Source: Candidatus Woesearchaeota archaeon
Lineage (GTDB): Archaea > Nanobdellota > Nanobdellia > Woesearchaeales > SM23-78
NCBI GenBank assembly: GCA_011372335.1
Contig: DRSY01000072.1
Span: 1-5,809, forward strand
Reading direction: 5' to 3'
Length of the DNA: 5,809 nucleotides
Shown here in pieces: positions 1-4,266 of this stretch. The notes below the pieces were generated by a model. That model was not told where the DNA came from and did not search any database. It saw only the letters and a program-made list of their open reading frames with translations. Numbering within the stretch: position 1 is the first letter of the stretch; the number at the start of each line of letters is the position of its first letter. The position numbers and the translations under genes are program-made.

Positions 1-72
1 ATTATTTTTTGTTCTTTATTATTTTTTTGTTATTCCTACTATTTTTTTTGTGCTTCCCCATGGCTTTCTTAG

Positions 73-86
73 AAAAATTTATAAAA
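73..86 (+). promoter_or_regulatory. BRE/TATA promoter of the coiled-coil gene
   Basis: An A-rich BRE-like stretch (73-77) runs into the TATA element TTTATAAAA (78-86). Its centre lies about 30 bases before the ATG at 112. Archaeal transcription usually starts 25-27 bases downstream of the TATA centre, so the mRNA should begin within a few bases of the start codon and be leaderless. No Shine-Dalgarno sequence precedes the ATG, which agrees. Confidence 0.6.
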
Positions 87-111
87 CCCTTTTATCAGTT
101 AGTCATCCGTA

Positions 112-441
112 ATGGAAGTAACTAATGAGAAAATCTACTTGGAACTCCTAAAAATCAAGAAGCTCCTGCACCAGAGCCTTAACCTGCAGAAGGAAATCGC
201 TGAGATAGAGGAGGAGATAAAACTCTTTGAGGGGAGGCAAGCAGACGAAGAGGAAAAACTCGTGAAAGCGGTTAAAAAGAAGAAGTTCAGCACGATCTTT
301 GATTGGAAGAGGGCTGTGTGGGATCATTGTGAAGCTAGGAAGGAACATGTTTCTCCTTCGATGATTAGTTTTTTCTGTGACTTGCTCAAAGCACCATGTA
401 AGTTTGAAACCTGCCCTAAGAACGTATTAGAGGACGAATGA
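112..441 (+). CDS. Small coiled-coil protein with Cys/His-containing C-terminus, unknown function
   Basis: I do not recognise a family for this 109-residue protein. Residues 1-57 are strongly charged and helical, with leucines and isoleucines spaced as in a coiled coil (for example LELLKIKKLLHQSLNLQKEI), then an acidic stretch and a lysine cluster (KAVKKKK, 52-58). The second half is different: it has two tryptophans (W65, W70) and possible metal ligands H72, C73, H79, C89, C96 and C101, the last two in the segment CKFETC. A small oligomeric protein with a compact C-terminal, possibly zinc-binding, module is one reading; the ligand spacing fits no zinc motif I can name. There is no signal peptide or membrane segment. 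The ATG start is supported by a TATA box about 30 bases upstream. It is a monocistronic unit ahead of a T-tract. The opposite-strand frame at 148-348 is treated as a shadow. Confidence 0.75.
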   Translation: MEVTNEKIYLELLKIKKLLHQSLNLQKEIAEIEEEIKLFEGRQADEEEKLVKAVKKKKFSTIFDWKRAVWDHCEARKEHVSPSMISFFCDLLKAPCKFETCPKNVLEDE

Positions 442-460
442 TCCTTGTTGTAGGCTTAAG

Positions 461-476
461 CTTGAATGCTTGAATG
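461..476 (+). repeat. Tandem octamer, two perfect copies of CTTGAATG
   Basis: CTTGAATG occurs twice head to tail in the spacer just after the coiled-coil gene. The unit is not a multiple of three. It lies in a short frame that opens at the ATGA overlapping the coiled-coil gene stop (ATG at 438) and ends at a TGA inside the repeat (471-473). The function, if any, is unknown; a replication-slippage duplication is the simplest explanation. Confidence 0.7.
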
Positions 477-545
477 CTTTTCTCCCTTACACCTCTTATT
501 TACCCAACCCCTCATTGTTTCTCTTTTAATCTTCCTTCTTAAAAA

Positions 546-553
546 TTTTTTTT
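546..553 (+). terminator. T-tract terminator candidate downstream of the coiled-coil gene
   Basis: A run of eight Ts, preceded by a pyrimidine-rich stretch from about 476, lies between the coiled-coil gene and the tRNA promoter. Archaeal RNA polymerase terminates on T-tracts without a hairpin, and none is evident here. Apart from this and the octamer repeat, I see nothing else in the 442-570 spacer. Confidence 0.4.
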
Positions 554-570
554 GGGGTTCTTTCACAAAG

Positions 571-586
571 AAAAACACTTATAAAT
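571..586 (+). promoter_or_regulatory. BRE/TATA promoter of tRNA-Leu
   Basis: An A-rich BRE-like run (571-575) precedes CTTATAAAT (578-586). The TATA centre is about 38 bases before the first tRNA base, which predicts a start near 607-609 and a short 5' leader of roughly 11-13 bases that RNase P would remove. Confidence 0.6.
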
Positions 587-619
587 CTTTACTTGTTCTA
601 GTATTAAGAAGTAACTAAT

Positions 620-748
620 GCGGGGGTGCCGGAGTCTGGAAAACGGGCAGGACTTAAGCATCCACGCCTAGCTTTTAAGAAGTAAGAGCAGTGGGTGTGG
701 AAATCCTGTGGCTTAGTGCCTACGCGGGTTCGAATCCCGTCCCTCGCA
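620..748 (+). tRNA. tRNA-Leu (anticodon UAA) with a 44-base intron
   Basis: The gene folds as a type II tRNA once an intron is removed. The acceptor stem is 620-626 with 741-747 (7 bp, one G-U), followed by the discriminator A748; CCA is not encoded. The D arm has a 3-bp stem, 629-631 with 644-646, and a GG pair at 638-639. The anticodon stem is CAGGA (648-652) with TCCTG (704-708); the mature loop is CTTAAG plus A703, giving anticodon TAA at 655-657. The long variable arm (709-723) has stem GGC/GCC, and the T arm is 724-728 with 736-740 around the loop TTCGAAT. The long variable arm, A73 and the anticodon all indicate leucine. The mature length is 85 bases, normal for tRNA-Leu. It has its own TATA promoter and a pyrimidine-rich tail (749-760). 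Confidence 0.95.
659..702 (+). other. Archaeal tRNA intron at position 37/38
   Basis: The 44 bases between G37 (658) and A38 (703) must be removed to restore a 7-base anticodon loop and a perfect 5-bp anticodon stem. Within the intron, 662-668 (CCACGCC) pairs with 694-700 (GGTGTGG) over 7 bp with one G-U. The 3' side then has a three-A bulge (701-703) directly against the anticodon stem, with the expected cut after its second base. The 5' side is not canonical: nine unpaired bases (653-661) lie where a 4-bp central helix and a 3-base bulge are usually found. The splicing endonuclease would therefore have to accept a relaxed bulge-helix-bulge. Part of the intron (675-679, TTAAG) is complementary to the anticodon-loop bases CTTAA (653-657). 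Confidence 0.85.
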
Positions 749-760
749 TTCTCTTCTTCT
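749..760 (+). terminator. Pyrimidine-rich terminator candidate after tRNA-Leu
   Basis: TTCTCTTCTTCTT-type sequence follows directly after the discriminator base, with no hairpin. It is a plausible archaeal T-rich terminator for the tRNA transcript. Confidence 0.35.
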
Positions 761-799
761 TAAAAAACCAGAAAAACACCTAAAGGATTTCCATAAGTG

Positions 800-808
800 T
801 TTTAAAGA
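800..808 (+). promoter_or_regulatory. TATA-like promoter of the 198-residue protein gene
   Basis: GTTTTAAAG is centred about 30 bases before the ATG at 834, the same spacing as the other leaderless genes in the window. An alternative AT-rich element at 813-820 is too close to the start codon to serve a leaderless mRNA. Confidence 0.45.
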
Positions 809-833
809 AGGAATACTTATCCTTATATTAATT

Positions 834-1430
834 ATGGGGTTTTTTAAGAAGAACTATGGGCGGCTTGGAATGCTTTCCAGGCATGAATGGAAGGAACGGC
901 TTGTGTCTAACCATCTCTTATTTAGAAGGGCTGAGCGCAATCCACCTGTTATAGGACCCAGTCTGGATTCGAATGGGAGAATAATCGGTGACTTGAAGGC
1001 TATGGAAACAGCGTATTTCATGAGCGTTGCAAGTGAGGGGCAGATAAGCTTCTTTAACGAGTTAAGAAAAGTTAATCGTGTAGCAGCAGATGAGTACATG
1101 CTCACTATTAGTGGTTCTATTGAGAAGTGGAAGGAGGATGTAAGATTATTAAGAATTGTTATACGCTACTTGAAGGAGAACGCAGATGCTATGAAGAGAG
1201 CAGAGCGCTTACTAAATGAGGAAGAAAAAATAAGAGTTGCTCTGAAGCTTCCATCAACACTCCAAAGACATTTCCCTGATTTCTTTAAGAGTATTGATTT
1301 AGAAGGATTGGATTTTAAGGCTCAATTAGCTAAGATAAGAAATGTTAGGATGCGGGTTCACGCTGAGAAGAACTACTTAGAAAATTATCTTCATAAACTG
1401 CAACGCAAAATGCCTTTCTTGTTTGAATGA
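834..1430 (+). CDS. Helical protein of unknown function (198 residues)
   Basis: I do not recognise this protein. It is basic, soluble-looking and predicted mostly helical, with no signal peptide, membrane segment or cysteine cluster. The N-terminus (about 1-40) is rich in Lys, Arg and aromatic residues. Residues about 55-160 contain helical stretches such as EKWKEDVRLLRIVIRYLKEN and MKRAERLLNEEEKIRVAL, and the C-terminal 35 residues form a basic amphipathic helix ending MPFLFE. The composition would suit nucleic-acid or protein binding, but no motif proves either. The ATG start is backed by a TATA-like element 30 bases upstream and lacks a Shine-Dalgarno sequence. The opposite-strand frame at 854-1105 is treated as a shadow, because this frame is longer and fits the promoter. 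The gene stands alone, convergent with a small minus-strand gene. It may be lineage-restricted. Confidence 0.8.
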   Translation: MGFFKKNYGRLGMLSRHEWKERLVSNHLLFRRAERNPPVIGPSLDSNGRIIGDLKAMETAYFMSVASEGQISFFNELRKVNRVAADEYMLTISGSIEKWKEDVRLLRIVIRYLKENADAMKRAERLLNEEEKIRVALKLPSTLQRHFPDFFKSIDLEGLDFKAQLAKIRNVRMRVHAEKNYLENYLHKLQRKMPFLFE

Positions 1431-1474
1431 ATAACACCTCTTCTTATTGTTTTCTACCAGCCGCCTCACACTTA

Positions 1475-1481
1475 TTTTTTT
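1475..1481 (+). terminator. T-tract terminator candidate for the 198-residue protein gene
   Basis: Seven Ts on the plus strand lie about 45 bases after the stop at 1430, in the 69-base convergent spacer. The minus-strand gene ending at 1500 has no comparable T-tract on its own strand here. Confidence 0.35.
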
Positions 1482-1499
1482 CTTATTAGGAATCATCTT

Positions 1500-1706
1500 T
1501 TATTTGCTTAGCAGTTTATCATATTCTGCTTCGTACCGTGCTATAAGTCTTTTAAGCTCAGCATTAAACTCTTCTCTGTACTTAGGAATATTCTCTTTGT
1601 CCTTGTTAATTTTGTTCAAGAACGCTGTTTCTAATCTTTGTTTCTCTATAGTAAACCATTCCTCTATTTCTTCCTCGGTTTTAAAACCCATAGTCAAGCC
1701 TTCCAA
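1500..1706 (-). CDS. Small charged helical (coiled-coil) protein, unknown function
   Basis: This 68-residue protein is almost entirely charged and helical, with segments such as TEEEIEEWFTIEKQRLETAF and REEFNAELKRLIARYEAEYD and heptad-like spacing of hydrophobic residues. It has no cysteines or membrane segment, and I recognise no family. The start is uncertain. The longest form begins at TTG (1704-1706); an in-frame ATG at 1689-1691 gives 63 residues and is preceded on the minus strand by GGAAGG seven bases upstream, so the shorter form may be the real one. The plus-strand frame at 1447-1716, a hydrophobic Ser/Leu-rich translation, is what an antisense reading of a charged helix gives, and I reject it. 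The gene is convergent with the 834-1430 gene and divergent from pth2, sharing its promoter spacer. Confidence 0.65.
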   Translation of the reverse strand: MEGLTMGFKTEEEIEEWFTIEKQRLETAFLNKINKDKENIPKYREEFNAELKRLIARYEAEYDKLLSK

Positions 1707-1742
1707 CCTTTTTTAAGCCTCATGAACCATCCGCTTTTCATT

Positions 1743-1754
1743 ATATTTAAATAT
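1743..1754. promoter_or_regulatory. Palindromic TATA element in the divergent pth2 promoter
   Basis: ATATTTAAATAT is a perfect 12-base palindrome in the 78-base spacer between the divergent small helical gene and pth2. Leftward it predicts a start near 1722, giving a 5' leader long enough for a Shine-Dalgarno site. Rightward it predicts a start near 1775, about 10 bases before pth2. A second element overlaps its edge: 1753-1767 is a perfect inverted repeat (ATTATT, AAA, AATAAT) containing a TATA-like core centred about 24 bases before the pth2 ATG. Which element serves which gene cannot be decided by eye. Confidence 0.5.
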
Positions 1755-1784
1755 TATTAAAAATAATCTCTCTTAAAAAGGGTT

Positions 1785-2135
1785 ATGAACATGAGGTATA
1801 AACAAGCGATTCTTGTAAGACAGGACTTAAAGCTGCCTAAAGGGAAACTAGCTGCTCAGGTTGCTCATGCTAGCTTAGAGAGTGTTATGAAGGCGGAGAA
1901 GAGGATTGTAAGGGCTTGGAGAGCAGAGGGGATGGGCAAAGTAGTTCTGAAAGTGAAGAACCTGGCTGAGCTTAGAAGGTATGTTAATAAAGCAGCAAGA
2001 TTAGGGATTTCAACGTGTGTGATAAGAGACGCTGGTCATACTGTTGTTAAGCCAGGCACTATTACATGTGCTGGTATTGGGCCTGATAGTACAGAAAAGA
2101 TTGATAGTGTTGTTTCTGAGTTGAAACTAGTTTGA
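1785..2135 (+). CDS. pth2: Peptidyl-tRNA hydrolase, Pth2 family
   Basis: Pth2 cleaves the ester bond of peptidyl-tRNAs that drop off the ribosome, freeing tRNA and peptide in the cytoplasm. It is the archaeal/eukaryotic enzyme, unrelated to bacterial Pth. The 116-residue length is normal for archaeal Pth2, a single-domain protein. The N-terminal signature KGKLAAQVAHAS (residues 19-30) contains the conserved Lys, Gln and His of the family. The C-terminal signature, from about R81 to P100, includes RDAGHTVVKPGT and ends ITCAGIGP. A glycine-containing central stretch (GMGKVVLKV) fits the first part of the beta sheet. Two ATGs lie close together (1785 and 1791); the second gives MRYKQAILVRQDLK, which matches the usual family start, so the true start could be either. 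It is transcribed divergently from a small helical gene and ends before a long T-tract. Confidence 0.95.
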   Translation: MNMRYKQAILVRQDLKLPKGKLAAQVAHASLESVMKAEKRIVRAWRAEGMGKVVLKVKNLAELRRYVNKAARLGISTCVIRDAGHTVVKPGTITCAGIGPDSTEKIDSVVSELKLV

Positions 2136-2199
2136 AACCAGGAAGTGTATATTTATTTAGAACGCGGTATTTATTTTATAAGAAGTGGAAATACAAAAA

Positions 2200-2208
2200 T
2201 TTTTTTTT
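2200..2208 (+). terminator. T-tract terminator candidate of pth2
   Basis: Nine Ts, followed by further T-runs (2216-2221 and 2231-2236), lie in the 163-base spacer between pth2 and lysS. No hairpin is apparent, as usual for archaeal terminators. Upstream of it (2148-2184) are two similar AT-rich stretches, GTATATTTATTT and GTATTTATTTTA, about 20 bases apart. Apart from the lysS promoter, I see no other feature in the spacer. Confidence 0.45.
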
Positions 2209-2260
2209 AAAATTATTTTTTCATTCTTCCTTTTTTAATTAATTATTTTTTTCAAACAAC

Positions 2261-2274
2261 AAAAGCTTTAAAAA
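2261..2274 (+). promoter_or_regulatory. BRE/TATA promoter of the lysS operon
   Basis: AAAAG followed by CTTTAAAAA gives a BRE-like and TATA element centred about 29 bases before the lysS ATG, which predicts a leaderless operon mRNA. No Shine-Dalgarno sequence precedes the ATG. No promoter-like element stands out before the two downstream genes. Confidence 0.6.
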
Positions 2275-2298
2275 CCCTTCTCTACTAGTTTTTGTCAT

Positions 2299-3789
2299 AT
2301 GGATACTGAGACTAGAATCATATCTGAGAGAAAGCAGAAACTTGAAGAATTCAGGAAGGCGGGTATTAATCCTTATAGTTATAGGTATGATAAAACTGCT
2401 CTTGCTTCTGAGATAAAAGAAGTGTATGAGAAGCTTAAGCCAGAACAAAAGGATTCTATGCGTAATGCTGTGAGACTTGCTGGTAGGGTTATGGCTAAGA
2501 GGTTGATGGGTAAGGCTAGTTTTGCACAGCTTCTGGATGGTTCTGGTCAGATACAACTCTATTTCAGACAGGATGAGCTTGGCAGAAAGGCTTATGAGTT
2601 GTTCAAAAAACTTGATGTTGGAGATATCATTGGTGTTGAAGGGAGTGTTTTTAAGACTAAGACAGGCGAGGTAACGATTAATGTTAAGAAGTTTGAGCTC
2701 CTGACCAAGTCGTTAAGGCCCCTGCCAGAGAAGTTCCATGGATTAAAGGATACTGAGCTGAGGTACAGACAGAGGTATGTTGACCTTATCGTCAACCCTG
2801 GTGTTAAGAAGACTTTTATTATTCGCTCAAAGATTATCCAGGCAATCAGGGAGTTCCTGCATCAAGAAGGGTTCATAGAAGTAGAGACTCCTGTGCTACA
2901 GCCTGTTTATGGCGGGGCTACTGCTAAGCCTTTTATAACTCATCATAATGCTTTAAACATGGACTTATACCTAAGAATATCTGATGAGCTCTACCTTAAG
3001 AGGCTTATTGCGGGGGGTTTTGAGAAGGTGTTTGAGTTCTGTGTTGATTTCAGGAATGAGGGTATTGATACTAAGCATAACCCTGAGTTTACTATGATGG
3101 AGACCATGGCTGCTTATGATGACTACACTGATAGTATGAAAAGGACTGAGAGGATGATGGAGTACGTTGCTAAGAAGGTATTGGGCACAACAGAGATAGT
3201 GTATGATGGTAAGAGGATAAGCTTAAAGCCTCCTTTTAAGAGGATTCGGATGGTTGATGCGGTTAGGGAAGTAACGGGTTTTGACTTCAGCAATCTTAAA
3301 GAAGTTGATGTTGAGGATGCTAGGAGGGTTGCGAGGAAGCACGGCGTTGAGATAGATGATGATATGAGTGCTGGGTTTATTCTTGCAGAGCTCTGCTCAG
3401 AGCTCGTAGAGCCTAGGATAGTGCAGCCTACGTTCATACTTGATTATCCAAGGGATGTGAGCCCCTTAGCAAAGCCTGTAAGGGATAATCCGGACTTCAC
3501 TGAGAGGTTTGAGCTTATAGTCGCTGGTATGGAACTAGGCAATATGTATTCTGAGCTTAATGACCCTACTGAGTTAAGGAAGAACTGGGAGGCTCAGGAG
3601 CAGAGGCTGAGTAAGGGTGATGAAACTGCTCAGAGAACTGACGAGGACTTTATTAGGGCGCTGGAGTACGGTATGCCTCCTACTAGTGGTATTGGGATTG
3701 GGATTGATAGGCTTGTTATGCTCTTAACTAATAATACTTCTATAAGGGAGGTTATTTTTTTCCCTACTCTGAGGCCTGAGAAAAAATGA
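2299..3789 (+). CDS. lysS: Lysyl-tRNA synthetase, class II
   Basis: This enzyme charges tRNA-Lys with lysine using ATP, in the cytoplasm. Its 496 residues match the family length (about 500). An N-terminal OB-fold anticodon-binding domain lies at about 58-135, including MGKASFAQLLDGSGQIQLYF and the FKTKTGE turn (118-124). The class II catalytic core follows. Motif 1 is around 185-200 (GFIEVETPVL), motif 2 is FRNEG (251-255) to EFTMME (263-268), and motif 3 is GIGIGIDRL (464-472). By comparison with the E. coli enzyme, the lysine-pocket residues are present as E230, E268, N415, Y417 (Phe in E. coli) and E419. One change stands out: the residues before motif 2 read FEFCVDFRNEG where the E. coli sequence is FEINRNFRNEG. 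It is the first gene of an apparent three-gene operon; its stop overlaps the next start (ATGA). Many euryarchaea use an unrelated class I LysRS, so class II is informative about lineage. Confidence 0.97.
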   Translation: MDTETRIISERKQKLEEFRKAGINPYSYRYDKTALASEIKEVYEKLKPEQKDSMRNAVRLAGRVMAKRLMGKASFAQLLDGSGQIQLYFRQDELGRKAYELFKKLDVGDIIGVEGSVFKTKTGEVTINVKKFELLTKSLRPLPEKFHGLKDTELRYRQRYVDLIVNPGVKKTFIIRSKIIQAIREFLHQEGFIEVETPVLQPVYGGATAKPFITHHNALNMDLYLRISDELYLKRLIAGGFEKVFEFCVDFRNEGIDTKHNPEFTMMETMAAYDDYTDSMKRTERMMEYVAKKVLGTTEIVYDGKRISLKPPFKRIRMVDAVREVTGFDFSNLKEVDVEDARRVARKHGVEIDDDMSAGFILAELCSELVEPRIVQPTFILDYPRDVSPLAKPVRDNPDFTERFELIVAGMELGNMYSELNDPTELRKNWEAQEQRLSKGDETAQRTDEDFIRALEYGMPPTSGIGIGIDRLVMLLTNNTSIREVIFFPTLRPEKK

Positions 3790-4232
3790 GTGGTAGAGGA
3801 CAAGTAAAACTTAGAGGAGTCGATGAAGGAGGAGGAAGAGAAGACACAACGGGTTTGTTAAGTGAGAGGACTATTGTTGGCTTAACAGAGAAAGTAATAA
3901 TTAAGGGCGATTCTAAGCAGAAAGAATTAATTGCTAGGATTGATACTGGTGCTACTAAGAGCAGTATTGACCTTACCCTTGCATCCGAGCTAAAACTTGG
4001 GCCTGTGGTTGATTCCCGGCTTATTAAGAGCGCTCATGGTGTAAAGCTAAGGCCTGTTGTTCAGGCAGAAGTTGTGATTCGCGGTAGAACCCTAAGAGCA
4101 AAGTTTACGCTTGCGGATAGGAATCATATGACTTATCCTGTGCTTATAGGTCAGAATATTCTGAAGAAAGGGTTCCTTATTGATCCTACAAGGCGTGCTG
4201 ATAAGCCTAAGAAGATGAAAGAGGTGGGTTGA
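3786..4232 (+). CDS. RimB-like retropepsin-fold protease ('ATP-dependent zinc protease' family)
   Basis: The core (residues about 33-135) matches the family annotated as putative ATP-dependent zinc protease (PF05618/COG4067), now regarded as retropepsin-like and exemplified by RimB, partner of RimK. The diagnostic element is the single-aspartate motif ARIDTGATKSS, with DTGA at 53-56. It is followed by beta-strand-rich sequence, the late segment YPVLIGQNIL (117-126) and the closing GFLIDPTR (129-136), all typical of this family. A single DTGA per chain implies an active site formed by a dimer. Family members sit beside or are fused to RimK-type ATP-grasp ligases, exactly as here. The first 28 residues are Gly/Arg/Glu-rich, probably disordered and not part of the fold. 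The ATG overlaps the lysS stop as ATGA, implying translational coupling; an in-frame TTG at 3855 is a weaker alternative. The C-terminus (137-148) is a short Lys-rich tail. The substrate is unknown. Confidence 0.85.
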   Translation: MSGRGQVKLRGVDEGGGREDTTGLLSERTIVGLTEKVIIKGDSKQKELIARIDTGATKSSIDLTLASELKLGPVVDSRLIKSAHGVKLRPVVQAEVVIRGRTLRAKFTLADRNHMTYPVLIGQNILKKGFLIDPTRRADKPKKMKEVG

Positions 4233-4254
4233 GTTAGAAGAAGAGGTGTTTGAA

Positions 4255-4259
4255 GAGGT
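4255..4259 (+). promoter_or_regulatory. Shine-Dalgarno site that sets the ligase start
   Basis: GAGGT is complementary to the archaeal 16S rRNA 3' end (CACCUCC) and stands seven bases before the ATG at 4267. This favours ATG over the in-frame GTG at 4246, which has no comparable site at a good distance. Confidence 0.6.
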
Positions 4260-4266
4260 AGAAAAA

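Noticed and set aside
1..111. T-runs at the left edge as an origin or repeat array
   Set aside because: The T-runs are irregular, with no repeated unit or inverted structure. They look like the terminator of an upstream gene outside the window plus a promoter.
659..702. C/D box guide RNA in the tRNA intron
   Set aside because: The intron is 44 bases and lacks recognisable C (RTGATGA) and D (CTGA) boxes.
1447..1716. Plus-strand 89-residue hydrophobic frame that looks like a membrane protein
   Set aside because: It is the antisense reading of a charged helical gene on the minus strand; Glu/Lys codons read backwards give Ser/Phe/Leu. It has no promoter at a suitable distance.
3123..3437. Minus-strand 104-residue frame inside lysS
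   Set aside because: It is antisense to the conserved catalytic region of LysRS, and its composition is typical of a shadow frame.
3786..3815. Protease N-terminus MSGRG resembling the start of histone H4/H2A tails
   Set aside because: Only five residues match and no histone fold follows. The downstream sequence is clearly a DTGA-type protease, so this is coincidence.
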